Below are positions 36,141-48,450 of a DNA stretch of 64,000 nucleotides, in pieces. The translations under genes were made by a program, and so were the position numbers. Source of the DNA: Quillaja saponaria (taxonomy: Eukaryota > Streptophyta > Magnoliopsida > Fabales > Quillajaceae); assembly GCA_029379385.1 (NCBI GenBank), contig CM055612.1, positions 12,338,001-12,402,000 of the forward strand, in the 5' to 3' direction. How positions within the stretch are numbered: position 1 is the first letter of the stretch; each line of letters starts with the position of its first letter. The notes beneath the pieces are model-generated. The model saw nothing but the letters and a program-made list of their open reading frames with translations. It searched no databases and was not told where the DNA came from.

Positions 36141-39100
36141 ATGGTTTCGCACGCGCCGAACCTCGAGTGCCGGATGTACGAGGCCAAATATCCGGAGGTT
36201 GACATGGCCGTCATGATACAGGTCAAGAACATTGCCGACATGGGAGCTTACGTTTCACTGCTCGAGTATAACAACATCGAGGGCATGATCCTGTTTTCTG
36301 AGCTCTCCCGCCGTCGGATTCGTAGTGTAAGCAGCCTGATTAAAGTAGGTCGCATCGAGCCTGTGATGGTCCTCAGGGTCGATAAGGAAAAGGGCTATAT
36401 CGATTTGAGTAAGAGGAGGGTTTCTGAAGAGGATATCCAGACTTGCGAGGAGAGGTACAACAAGAGTAAGCTTGTACACTCTATCATGCGCCACGTTGCT
36501 GAGACTATGAGTATTGATTTAGAGGTACTTAGGCTCAGTATTGATATATTTTAATCTTAAATTTGATGTTGTGTTCTTGATGGGTGTCAACAGGTCACTA
36601 AGTATTGAAATTAATGGCTTGCTTCGTATTTACTTCTTGTCCATTTGCTAAATTTGTGAGTGTAATTGTTCTTCTTTTTATCCTGTGTTGTTTTGGGTTG
36701 CCGAGTATGCTGTTGATCACATGTTGCATTGTTGCTATGCACCTCAGCATGGAGACAATTGAGGGGGAGGGTGACGAGTGACAAAATCTTTCTATTATGC
36801 CATACAAATTAGCTCTCTTCTTTTTTATATTGTTTTGTGCTGCAAATACTTATTCAAAATTTATAATGCTTCTTGGCTTGTTCATATTGTTTTTAAGACT
36901 TATACTTGTCTATCAGTTGATAAAGGAATAACATTTAATCAAATTATTGCATTTGTTTTTATAAGTAATGATTTTCTTTAAAAAAGAAGAAGAAGAAAAC
37001 TTTGAACATAAGATGGGTATCAACACAACCTGCCAAAGTAAACAAAACCAAATCAACAAATTACAACTCAAACTTTGTGGTGCAAAAACTGTTGGATTTT
37101 ATCCTTGTTTGTTGAAACTAAATGTGATTCACTCCTTACAGGAATTGTATATTCACATTGGATGGCCTTTATATCGGAAGTATGGTCATGCTTTTGAGGT
37201 ATGTTTGGTAACCACTTCTTCAATCTCTTTTTTTTGGATTTATAGTTCGTACCTGAGCTATATTATGGTGCAGGCCTTCAAAATAATCGTGACTGATCCC
37301 GATTCAGTTTTAAATTCCCTCACTCGTGAAGTGAAAGAAGTTGGCCCTGATGGGAAGGAGGTAAATTTTGTTCCTCCCTACATTGTTCCATGTAAATCTT
37401 GTTCATGACTGTAAGCAATTATTTGTCATGTTTCATAGGAGACGAAAGTAGTTCCAGCAGTGTCTGAAGAAGTGCGAGAGGCTCTTATAAGGAATATTAA
37501 AAGACGGATGACACCCCAACCATTGAAGATTAGGGCTGATATTGAAATGAAATGTTTCCAGTTTGATGGTGTGCTTCACATCAAGGTCTTATTTGCTTCT
37601 TTGTCTTTCTGTTCATCTGTGTATGATTTGCTTTAATTTAGGTGACAACATTTTTTTTAAGGTCTTAAGTTAAGGAGGTTAGCATATGCTCTTTGTTTGT
37701 GCAGGATGCAATGCGGAAAGCTGAAGCTGCTGGAAATGATGACTGCCCTGTGAAAATTAAACTTGTTGCTCCCCCACTTTATGTTCTGACCACCCAGACT
37801 CTTGATAAGGTTATTGATTTTGCACAAACTTTGATATGATCCATAGCTTAACACCTACACAGTTTGATGACAATTTTATCTTATGAATCTCTTTTTTGCT
37901 TTGAGAAAATAAGCATACCAATTGTATTAAATATATGTTTGAAGAAGTAGTGATTAATGTGGGTAATGGTAGAGGAGTCACGAGAGATTTTCCTCTACAA
38001 GGTTTACACCCTAAGTCATTTTCTTTTTGCATAAAGGATGGGCCCTTGGTGCATGCTTTTCGTAGATGGTAGTCTTAGTTGGTGAAACTAGGACACAGGT
38101 CAACCCTAGCTAGAAATATGGCAATAGTCTAGAGTTTAGAGGCTTTAGGTTAAGTAGAACTAAAAGTAAGTATTATGGAGTGTCAGTTTCGCAAGGGTAG
38201 AAGTTGCTTAGTAATCATCAATGGGCAAGAGACTCCAACCAGTGAACACTTCAGGTATCTTAGATTAATAATTCAGCATGATATAGAAATAGAAAATGAT
38301 GTTTCACATAGAATTAGAACTGGTTGGCTGAAATAGAGAAATGTTTTAGGAGTATTGTGTGATTGTATGCTACCTGTTATGGTTTATGGCATGGAGTGTT
38401 GGGCATTGAAGAAGCAAAATGTTGGGAAAATGAGCACTACAAACGAGAAAATTAAGGTGGTTGTGTGGTAATACAGGGAAAGATATCAAGAAATTTGGTC
38501 TAAGGTACAGTAGCTACAATGGAGAGAAGATGAGGAAGAATCGCGTATAAGGTTTGGTTATGTGTATCGTATAGACAATAGATGTAATGCTTTCGGTATG
38601 GAAATGTGAGAAGAGTCAGGTTGTCTGAAAGAAGACTAGAGAAAGACAAAAATATGTGGGGTATAAGCGGTGAGGAAAGACACGAGTATAAAAGGTTTAG
38701 AAGAAAACACAGCCATGTACTAGAATGAATGGAGGAATAGAACTCTTGTCGGGTGCCAACTACTTTTGTGAGGATCCAAGTAGCCGACCCTAATAATTTG
38801 GGATTAAGGCTTGTTGTTGTTGTTTTATGTGTTAGTGTGTGCCTCTGTCACTCTACCTGAGTAGATTGTAGTAGCAACTTCCACTTTCAATGTGAAAATT
38901 CACTATTAAATTGCCTTCTGAAATCTGAATATTATAAATTCTAATAAATTGATTCAGTTTTATGAGGCTGGAACTTGGCATCATCTTGGAGACATTTGTG
39001 GAGTGCTGTCAAAGAATCAAACTGGCAGTTTTGCTAATGAATTATGATTGTTTTTGTTTTGTGCAGGAGCAAGGGATATTGGTTCTCAACAATGCTATCA

Positions 39101-39460
39101 CAGCTTGCACTAAAGCAATAGAACAACACAATGGGAAACTTTTAGTAAAGGATGCACCCAGAGCAGTGAGTGTTGATATTTCAGTATTTATTTTCGACGA
39201 TAATTTGCATTTTATTTGACATGTTTGGGTGAAATGATTACTAGCGTAGAATGCTTCTAATGGTCAATTGTGGTCTGATATCTTGCATCATTATGATTCA
39301 TCAGGTGAGTGAGCGTGATGATAAATTGCTTGCTGAACACATGGCTAAGCTACGCCAAGATAATGAGGAGGTTAGTGGTGACGAAGATAGTGAAGAAGAG
39401 GAAGATACTGGAATGGGAGAAATTGATGTGGAGAACGCAGGCTCTGGAGTAACAGATTGA
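36141..39460 (+). CDS. Eukaryotic translation initiation factor 2 subunit alpha
   Basis: Part of the eIF2 trimer that brings initiator Met-tRNA and GTP to the 40S ribosome. Exons: 36141-36524, 37142-37198, 37274-37360, 37439-37585, 37705-37809, 39067-39165, 39305-39460. They total 1035 bp, 344 aa, the usual plant length, all with GT..AG borders. The N-terminal S1 RNA-binding domain (about residues 15-90) includes [14 protein letters not shown]; Ser56 is the equivalent of the stress-kinase (GCN2) target Ser51 of animals. The middle helical domain has the family blocks H-I-G-W-P-L-Y and K-R-R-M-T-P-Q-P. The end has [15 protein letters not shown] followed by an acidic tail. Intron 5 holds a LINE remnant, yet the frame is intact. 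Confidence 0.96.
38037..38830 (+). mobile_element. 5'-truncated LINE (L1-type) remnant in eIF2 alpha intron 5
   Basis: Translated text starts at the RT active-site region (P-W-C-M-L-F-V-D-G, where active elements have an A-D-D), runs through F-R-Y-L-R-L-I-I-Q and [11 protein letters not shown], and reaches [11 protein letters not shown] of the C-terminal part. The end reads [11 protein letters not shown] and passes into a (TTG)n tail, the usual 3' end of this plant LINE group. Stops and frame changes are frequent. It has the same orientation as the host gene. Confidence 0.8.
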
Positions 39461-41053
39461 AAGAAAAGCCACAGATAGTTACCTGAATTTTTGATAACTT
39501 GGTTATTTGCAGTTGCTTTCATTACAATGTTTCTAAACTAGATCTTTTTGTATACCAACTTCAAACTACTGCACTTGGAGGTGTTTGGTAACATGGGAAA
39601 ATTAACAAATTTTTGGAAGAGGGTTACTCCTCACCATTGCATTGAAGAGTTGCATATATATGAAAGTGCGTCTCAATCTCTGTCTATCTATCCTATGCAT
39701 GGATCTGTTTGCTGGCATGCTCTTTATCTTGTGATCAAAATGTTCGTAAATCGTGCAAGATTAAATGAAACTTATAGATCCTTTAGGTGGAAACTATGCT
39801 TTATTTTTGGGTAGAAGGCTTATTGCAATCACTCAACCCTCTACAATTCGTCCTGTTGGATGGTTGCCACAAATTAATTAGCCTATTCTTTTTGTCCATA
39901 ATCTTCCCGCCTCCTTCACGGTTTTGGCATTGGCAACCTAGTACATGACAAATTGTCGGATTACCCTAGTTGCAGGGATTTGAATCATCTGATAAAGGAT
40001 TAATAATATGTGTTTTTTAAAAATGTATTTAATTTAAAAAATATTAATTTTTTGTTTTAAGTTTTTCTCATCAATCTGTGTTCTGTGCACACAGAGCTGA
40101 TGAGTAAATATTTAATTCTATTAGCAGAAAAAGACAATATTTAATTCAATGCTCCTCTACAGAACCCATGGGAGAGAGATTTGATGAGCCTGAAAGTCAG
40201 AATCAGAAGCCTCAGGTTTTGACTTTTCGATACTAAAATGAGATGGGCAGTGGTAGACTGGTAGGAGTCTTCCTGTGGTTAAAAATGTAATTGTGTTTAG
40301 CCAATTATTTCAGGGCCCTAAATAATAAAAAAAGTAAATTATTAATTTTCAAATTCAGATGATATTATTTATACGGACCTTATTTTTATTTTTAAAATTA
40401 TATCCTTTTTAATTTTTAATTTTAAAACAAGTTATAACTAGATATAAATCCTAAAAAAATGGCATAAATTTTTAAAAATATTCTTATGACCATACATATA
40501 ATTTTCGTTTTATTACTAAATTCAAAACAAAATATAAATCAAAATTAAATTATTGATCATTTCTAAAATTATGATAAACTCTTTATAAAAAAATATATAT
40601 GAAAAACTAAATTATAGATAAAAATATGTATTTTTTAATTATTTTATTAATAGTTATCATTTTAATTTAATTTATATCTTATTTACAAATTGAATAATAG
40701 CATGAAATAAATAAATTTACAATTTTAATTTTTTGTTAATAAAAATATACTAAAAACTTATTTAGCTTATTGTATAGAATAATATGATAATATAAATTTA
40801 TTTAATTGAGTCTTATATAGTGTTTGACAATAACAAAATAATATAAATTTGTATTATTAACTCTCTTTTTTATATTATACAATCTAATATATTACATATT
40901 CATATGATAAGTTTAATATTTTATTTTAATTTTAAGTTTTAGAAAAAGTATGTGTAAATTTTTAAAAACAGAAGAGTAATTTGTCTAAATAATAATTAAA
41001 TGAATAAAATACCAGCAATAATTTTAGGAGAGATCCTCTTGATAGTCGGTCAT
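39461..41053. other. eIF2 alpha 3' flank and PMT upstream region
   Basis: 39461 to about 39800 is eIF2 alpha 3' flank. From 40010 to 41000 the sequence is very AT-rich with no open frame of note. No gene is supported on either strand. Confidence 0.6.
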
Positions 41054-41086
41054 CTCTCTCTCTCTCTCTCTTTCTCTCTTTCTAAA
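41051..41086 (+). promoter_or_regulatory. Pyrimidine (CT)n tract in the PMT 5' leader
   Basis: A TCTC run of over 25 bases ends about 18 bases before the PMT start codon. CT-rich leaders of this kind are common in plant genes and may affect transcription or translation. It is a position-based inference. Confidence 0.45.
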
Positions 41087-41103
41087 GCTTGTAAGAACCA
41101 AAA

Positions 41104-44100
41104 ATGGCAATTTCAGTGAAGAAACTTCTCAAAGAGAGAAAATACCCACTTATTTTCACTCTCTTCTTCTTACTCATCTGTTTCACTTTCCTTCTCATTA
41201 CTAACACTTTCTCCAACCCTCTGGTCCTCCATTCCTATTTTCAGGCCCCAAAACGCACGCGCTCATCCCCTCAAATTGCTAACTTTACGAGACCTATAGA
41301 GGCACCCATTTCAATCTCCAAAGACCAAGCAATCTCCCAAAACAATGAAGCTTCCCATCGTAGTGTTCCCGTTGCTATGAACGTGAATTTCCACTGGAAG
41401 CTTTGTGAGGGTCCTGTGGCGGTAGATTATATACCCTGTTTGGATAACTTCGAGGTGGTTGTATCTTTGAAGTCCAGAAGGCATATGGAGCACAGGGAGA
41501 GACATTGTCCGTCACCCAGTCCACGTTGTCTATTACCGCTTCCTACAGGGTACAAGTTGCCTGTACCGTGGCCTAAGAGCAGGGACATGGTGAGAATGGT
41601 TCTTTGGTAAGATTTTGTGTTTTTTTTTTTTTTTTTTTTTTGCTTCTAGTTTTAAATGGGTTTATTGTCCAAAATCAGAAAGCAAACTTAGTAGGTGAAC
41701 TTGTTCTCTCTTATTCAGATCGATTTAGTGCAATTATTTTGATAACGATATATAGTAGTGTTGAAATTAATATCTATGCCAATCCGAAAGGTTTCCCTTT
41801 TTTGGTTTGTTTCTCAATTTCCATTGCCCATTGTGGGCTGCTCTGTTTACTAAATATAATATGGTTGATGTTTAGTGAAGACCATTTTGTGCCTGCGGTA
41901 CATGTTGATCACTTCCTACTTAAGTATAAATAGGAAGTTTGAAGATTTAAATTGTCAAATATATTTTTCAAACATGTGATGGTGGACAAGTACCATATCT
42001 ATGCATATAATATCTAATTCCACAGTTTTGTCATTTATGGTTTCCGTTTGGATGAAAATCTCATATAAAGCTGGCAACCCTATTGAGTAGGCACCTGAAC
42101 TTCTGTCAACAAAGAATTTAGTGCACTGTTTTGATGTATGTTAATGTTTGTTACCAGAGTTCTGTGTTAGACATTTGGTGTGTAAATGTGTAAGATACAA
42201 ACTAGTTTGTCTAAAAAGTGATTCCCTTTCTCTCTCTCTATGTCTTTTTTATTTGTCTGTCTTTATGACACACTAGCTGCTAAGTTTGTGAGCACATGTA
42301 CATAGCGATTGTTGAGTGTTGACATTCTGATTTCTTCTTAAATAGTCATGAAAATGATGGTAGTGAGGCTTTTATATCTGCATGTAGGTTTGGTATGAGA
42401 ATGTACCTCACCCAAAGCTTGTTGAGTACAAGAAGAATCAGAACTGGGTGCGCAAGTCTGGTGAATATCTTGTCTTTCCAGGAGGCGGCACTCAATTCAA
42501 GGATGGAGTTAATAGCTATATTGAGTTCATAGAAAAGGTGTGCTTTCATGTAGCTTTACTGCCTACAGACATTTGTAGATGTTGTAGTGTAATTTTTTAT
42601 TTTCTTTATGGAGGATTGTTTGTTGGTATCTAGAAAACGTAGCAACTGGTATTGACAATAGTGGATGATTGACATCAGTCAGTAATTGAGGTGTTTGTCT
42701 CTCGACCTGTATAAATTATGAACTACTATATTTATTACTTGTGGAACTTGATGATATTTGGTCAACATGTTATAAAGCTTAGAGCATAGAAAAGGATGTG
42801 CTAGGCAGGAGCTAATAGAAAATGTTTAGAGGAATTTGTTTGGTATCAAAGTTTCTATTTGTTGTTTTACTTAGTTTGGATGCTTGCTTGCTGTATATAC
42901 AAATTCATGGTAGTCATCTGATTTGTCATATTTATGCTGTCACTAAATAGAGTCAACCCTTTTATTTTTTATTTTGAGTATAACCGTATTACCATGACAG
43001 GGTAAACTGTTATTGTGTTGATTCATGTATTGCAAATACTTAGTGGTCAACACAAGTAACAGTCAACGGAGATTTATGTAAACGAGTCTGTATGACTGTG
43101 CCACAATTGCTTTGTTTGTGACATCCTGCAAATATTTTTTTGAAGTAGCATATGTTTCTTTCTAATTTTGTAGAAAATTGATAAAACTATGTTAAATTTT
43201 ATTTGTCATGAGTCCTGAGTGCCACTTTGTATATAGTTTATCCAAAATTTGACGTGCTTATAATCATGTGAATCCTGGTGTAGCTGATCTAGTGTGGTTT
43301 GTCAGTTATCTGCAAAATTACATGCTGATGTGTAACTGTATATCAATGTGGTCAACTGTCCTTCTTGTAGTACATCACTGTTGCTTAAAATCCTTCCTTC
43401 AAAATAATTCCAGACTTTACCAACTATTGAATGGGGGAAGCACACCAGGGTTGTTTTAGATGTCGGTTGTGGCGTTGCTAGCTTTGGTGGCTATTTGCTG
43501 GACAAAAATGTTATTACCATGTCATTTGCCCCGAAGGATGAACATGAGGCTCAGATACAGTTTGCTCTAGAACGAGGAATTCCTGCTACACATTCTGTCA
43601 TTGGAACACAAAGATTGATATTTCCAGACAATGGATATGATGTGATCCATTGTGCTCGTTGCAGGGTTCACTGGGATGCAGATGGTACTCTCTGTTACAT
43701 GTCATATCTAGCAGGCATTAGTGTATCAACGGTGTTCTGCTTATGTAATCTATTATATTTATATAACATCTGAATTTTATTTATGATGAATCTTCTTAAT
43801 AATTTTAGGTGGAAAACCGATGGTGGAGCTCAACAGGATTCTTAGGCCAGGTGGTTTCTTTGTATGGTCTGCAACACCTGTTTATCGTGATGATGAAAGA
43901 GATCGGAATGTATGGAAGGGTATGTCATATTGCCTATCTATTTTCATCTCTTGCTTTCTGATATATGCAGAAGATTTTGTCTGTAGTGGTCCTACATCCT
44001 GGTTTCTCTCATAATCATGTTGAAACTTTCATAGACTCACATATTAAACTTATCCTCGGACTCATACATTAAGTCCAAATTAATGTGAGCGATTGACAAA

Positions 44101-45567
44101 TGCCTATTGCACAAAACTACCTTCTCATTTAGTATCAACTTCATTTATTTTTTCCTTAAATGGAGTCTATTTATCAAAATTAATCCTTGGACTTAAGTTC
44201 ATGCATGTGCGGCATTTATCTAATTTGAACTTCTTCCATTTCTTCTGCAGCCATGGTTACTGTAACAGAATCCATCTGCTGGAAGGTAGTGGCTAAGACA
44301 GTTGATTCATCTGGAATTGGGCTCGTAATATACCAGAAGCCTGTGTCATCTTCCTGCTATGAAAGGCGTAGAGAGAGCAATCCACCTCTGTGTGAACAGA
44401 AGGATAAGAAAAACAGTTCATGGTATCCTCCTACGGCAAGAATAATCTTCCACCAATCATAATCATGGCTAATTAGATTGCTATAGCTAGTTTTATTTGT
44501 ATATCTCTGCTTATGTACACAATTGTGATAGGTATGCCAGACTCGGTGGTTGCCTTTCTCCACTTCCAGTTGACAGTATGGGAAACCTGCAGAGCTGGCC
44601 CATGCCCTGGCCCGAGAGGCTTACCAGTAAACCTCCTAGCTTACCAACTGAATCAGATCATACTGAAACGTTTTACAAGGACAACAACGACTGGTCTGCA
44701 CTTGTCTCAGATATTTATCTGGATGGTCTTTCAATAAACTGGTCGAGTGTGCGAAATGTGATGGATATGAATGCTGGTTATGGAGGGTAAAGTATATTAA
44801 GTTGCAACTGATCTTTAATCTTTATTTTAGTAATAAATGAAAATACGTACCCTCTTTGACAGCCTTGTAGACCTGAAGACATGTATTTCAGAACCATCCT
44901 TCATTTACACTAGTATATTCACATCTTCTTTCTTTTTCATATGCTTTGTTTTATTTCTTTGGCTGATATTCATCCACATATTCTCATTGCATATATCTCG
45001 GTCGCCCTTCCGGAATATCTGAACTGATATCAGTTATTTAATATTTTCAGATTTGCTGCAGCACTTATTGATCTTCCTGTATGGGTGATGAATGTCATTC
45101 CCATTCATGTTCCAGATACTCTTTCTATTATATTTGACAGAGGTTTAATAGGAATCTATCATGATTGGTGCGAGTCTTTGAATACCCATCCCCGCACATA
45201 TGATCTACTTCATGCCAGCTTTCTCTTCAAAAATCTTTTACTAAGGTATAAAGTTAATACAGATAGTGCCTTGTTCTTTCACTTTTTTCTAGTATCTGAA
45301 ATGCAAGTTATTAACTAGTCATTTTAAGTGATTTGAGGACTTGCAATCTTTGTCAGATGTGATATTGTGGATGTTGTTACGGAGTTGGATCGTGTATTGA
45401 GACCGGATGGATATCTCTTGGTTCAAGACACCATGGAAATCATTAGCAAGCTTAGTCCGGTTCTGCAATCACTTCACTGGTCTGTGTCATTGTACGAAAA
45501 CCAGTTTCTTGTTGGTAGGAAGAGTTTCTGGCGCCCAAACACTGGTGAAACTAAATCAAGAAAATAG
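41104..45567 (+). CDS. PMT/QUA2-family probable methyltransferase, Golgi type II membrane protein (PMT23-like)
   Basis: Probably transfers methyl groups from S-adenosylmethionine to wall polysaccharide in the Golgi lumen. Exons: 41104-41589, 42388-42537, 43414-43684, 43809-43919, 44251-44422, 44532-44786, 45051-45245, 45357-45567. They total 1851 bp, 616 aa, and every phase fits. A short basic N-terminus ([12 protein letters not shown]) precedes one membrane segment at about 15-35 and a Ser/Pro-rich stem. The SAM-binding V-V-L-D-V-G-C-G is at 225-232, and other family blocks are [29 protein letters not shown] and the C-terminal L-H-W-S-V..F-L-V-G. The N-terminus looks most like the PMT23 branch, but that assignment is from memory. 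Confidence 0.93.
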
Positions 45568-45931
45568 CTGCTTACCATGTTCCATACTTCCATCGTATAG
45601 TCGCTCACTAGCTATACACGTCTATTGAGACAATATTATAGATACAATTCTGAAAGTGGTTAATTTTCTGTATTAGCATGAATATTATTAAGAAGGCAAA
45701 GAGATTTCTTGGCTGCTTACCACGTTCCATACGTCCATGGTATAATCGCTCTCTAGCTATACACATCTATTGAGGTAATATTATAGATACAATTCTGAAA
45801 GTGGTTGATTTTCTGTATTAGCATGAAATATTAAAAAGGCAAAGATATTTCTTTCTTCAGTTTTAATAAAATTCTGAAAGTGATTGATTTTCTGTATTAG
45901 CATGAATATTAATAAGAAGGCTAAGAGATTT
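45567..45931 (+). repeat. 145-bp tandem duplication at the PMT stop codon and 3' UTR
   Basis: Copy one begins at the last base of the stop codon (45567, GCTGCTTACCA) and copy two at 45712. A third, partial copy lies at about 45867-45931 (TTCTGAAAGTGATTGATTTTC). The copies differ at several bases, so the duplication is not recent. It repeats the 3' untranslated region without changing the protein. Confidence 0.85.
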
Positions 45932-46572
45932 CTTTCTTGATTTTGATTAATTATGATTTCCTTCTGTTAATTTTCATTGTCTGTTTTTAAAGTTTGATTA
46001 AATTCACACGTTAATGGGAATCGGACGTAAGGTAATATAGACAGGTTTCCTAATCAAAGACTAGACCCTTCTCCTTTTTCGCATTTTAGTTAGCGGAAAA
46101 TAATGACTTAAATTAATAATGAAAAACATTGCAAGCAGTACAATCAACCCCAAAATATTCTACAAGGTCCTAACAACTAATTCCCCACCATAATGGTTTG
46201 TAGTGGGGAATTCAAAAGAAAAGATACAATTCTATCTTCTGATGACTGAGCTTTTCCTCCCCTCTGAATTATAAATTTTCAAGAAACTCATCTCGTGCAC
46301 ACTACCATGGCTCTTTTCGAAGTTCAATTCGTCTATTTCCATGTCAAATATTACCAGGCATGGTGCAAAAGAAGATTGAAAACAGAAATGTTACAACCAT
46401 TTATATATAGATTCAGAAACTAGTACAGGAAACCTTATACACAAACCCTTTCTTGTATCTAGGAAGAGGGGGAGTGGAATTCTGAAGAAAATAGCAAATT
46501 TTGACACACATGTCTAACTCAATAGGAGGTAGAAAAAAACAGGAAATTAAACGAGGACAGTTGAAAATGAAA

Positions 46573-48450
46573 TTAAGCAGAAGAGAGGCAAGCAGAGTTG
46601 GAAACATCTTGAATGATTCTGCCATTAGTTGCTTCAACATTCCTAGAGAAACAATTGAGCCTGTCCCTATAACTATAGCTTTGGTTAGTGTTTGCACCAC
46701 CTGAAAGAACAGAGTGATCCTCAACCTCCATCCATCCCTTCGAAACCTGTTTGTTATTAATGGACTTTGAAAAGTACCTACTTACATATTTCTCCTTCAA
46801 AGCATGATAAACCTCAGTGTCAAGCCTGTACCTATCCAACTGAAGACCTGGCTGTGTTAAAGTTGAAAGACGCAGAGGGTATTGTCTCTTAATCTTCATC
46901 CGAGTAATCAATTCACCCCTGTCATTTAACAGCTTTATGTTCTTCTTTGAATTGACTTGTTGTTTAACCACCTTGTAAGTTCCATTCTGCCCGAAACTTA
47001 TAAGATTCTTGACCTTGAAATTCTGCAAAACAGTGGTGGTTATGTTACCTAAACTTGATTGAACCCACCCAGATGTTTGTATTTTCCTCTCTGCTTCAAC
47101 CTCAAAATACCCATCAAGTGCTTTAAATCCTGCTTTCCTTCTCACCTTCAATGCAGGGTATTGATGAAAAACACGGTTTGCTTGGACTTCTGATGAAGTA
47201 AGATCCAACCAAAGGTGCAAATTTGCATTGACAAGCCAAAAGGAAATACCCTTTGCCACACCTATTCCAAAGCTGTGCTTTTTACCATCCAAAAGCAAAC
47301 CCAAGAATGGTGTCATTTCAAAATCATAAGAAGGCAGATTGAAAGCCCCAATTCCGACCACTGGTTCCCAAAACAAAGGGTTGATTCCACCGGTGAAAAT
47401 GACCGGAAATGGAACTTCTGAACCAATAATTTCACCATCAACAGTCAGATACACTTCCCTGAAAGCTCCATTACCACGCCCTGTAGTTAAATTGTTCATT
47501 CTGATATATGAATCAGGCGTGTTTGAGTACCAAAACTCATCGTTTCCATGAAACGAGACATACAATTCCAGAACTGCCCGCCAAGTTTTGGGCGGAATTT
47601 GGATTCCCTTGGAATGCAAATCCTCCTCCCTCCCAACTCTAAACCAAAACCCAGAATCACTGTCATCAGAAATCGGAATTATCAGATCAGCCGGTGATTC
47701 ATAGATACCCAGTGGATCTTGTAATTTACTAACTTCACCCACGTCTTCCATTTGAGGTGTAATTTGTGAAATTCCACCAAATGTGTTAGTCTCGGATTCA
47801 GATTCAGGTTCAGATTTAAACCCTGAATTATCCGTAAAAAATCTTTGATTCAAATCTTGAATCGACGAAACCCTAACGGCGTTGGTTTTGTAATAAAGTA
47901 GAGTAACATTGACGTGGTAAACGCCGGTATAGACATCGTTGACAATGTTTTCCAGCATCATAGTGAAATTGAGGTCGGACATCTGAAGTAAAGAGGTGTA
48001 TCTGGTGATATCCTTCCGAACACTCCAGAAAATTCCGGACTCCGTCGGCTGAGCAGTGCTGGTACGGAGGAGCTCGGCACCGCCAAGCCATAACCCAGCA
48101 ATACGGTCGTACTGATCGCCTTTAGAAGCGGCACGAAAATCGAGAACGACCAGGGACCAAGGAGATGGGCAATCGGACGGTGGTGAATAAGGGGTGGAAA
48201 ATGGAGGGGAATTGATGGTGTTGCCGAAGGAATGACTGAGAATTTGGAGAGAACAAGATGAGTTGGGTTGATCGGACGGCTGAGGACGAGTGACTTCTAA
48301 ATACTCCTGGAAATCGTGTTGGCCGAGAGAGGAAGATGGAAGGGAACCAATGAAACGATCTGGGGATGACAAGGGTGAGACTGATGGGACTGTGAAGCAG
48401 AGGATGAAGAGGCAGAGACAGAGGAAAATGTTCATTTTGAGCGTTGGCAT
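46573..48450 (-). CDS. Peptide-N4-(N-acetyl-beta-glucosaminyl)asparagine amidase A-like protein (PNGase A)
   Basis: Plant PNGase A cleaves N-glycans from glycopeptides in the secretory pathway or vacuole. This is a single-exon frame of 625 aa from a true ATG at 48448-48450 (M-P-T-L-K-M-N-I-F). The frame stays open upstream but holds no further ATG; the in-frame Met five codons later is an alternative start. A hydrophobic signal peptide (about residues 8-25) precedes the mature part. Family features include the Cys-containing S-C-S-L-Q-I-L-S-H-S-F region, W-S-L-V-V-L-D-F and R-A-V-L-E-L-Y-V-S-F-H-G-N-D-E-F-W-Y-S-N, with I-N-P-L-F-W-E-P-V-V-G-I-G-A-F further on. Several N-x-S/T sites suggest glycosylation. 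Length is close to that of plant relatives. It converges with the PMT gene, about 1 kb apart. Confidence 0.93.
   Translation of the reverse strand: MPTLKMNIFLCLCLFILCFTVPSVSPLSSPDRFIGSLPSSSLGQHDFQEYLEVTRPQPSDQPNSSCSLQILSHSFGNTINSPPFSTPYSPPSDCPSPWSLVVLDFRAASKGDQYDRIAGLWLGGAELLRTSTAQPTESGIFWSVRKDITRYTSLLQMSDLNFTMMLENIVNDVYTGVYHVNVTLLYYKTNAVRVSSIQDLNQRFFTDNSGFKSEPESESETNTFGGISQITPQMEDVGEVSKLQDPLGIYESPADLIIPISDDSDSGFWFRVGREEDLHSKGIQIPPKTWRAVLELYVSFHGNDEFWYSNTPDSYIRMNNLTTGRGNGAFREVYLTVDGEIIGSEVPFPVIFTGGINPLFWEPVVGIGAFNLPSYDFEMTPFLGLLLDGKKHSFGIGVAKGISFWLVNANLHLWLDLTSSEVQANRVFHQYPALKVRRKAGFKALDGYFEVEAERKIQTSGWVQSSLGNITTTVLQNFKVKNLISFGQNGTYKVVKQQVNSKKNIKLLNDRGELITRMKIKRQYPLRLSTLTQPGLQLDRYRLDTEVYHALKEKYVSRYFSKSINNKQVSKGWMEVEDHSVLSGGANTNQSYSYRDRLNCFSRNVEATNGRIIQDVSNSACLSSA

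Noticed and set aside
41604..41933. 109-codon + strand frame after PMT exon 1
   Set aside because: It lies in intron 1 behind a good GT donor and begins with a poly-T-coded run.
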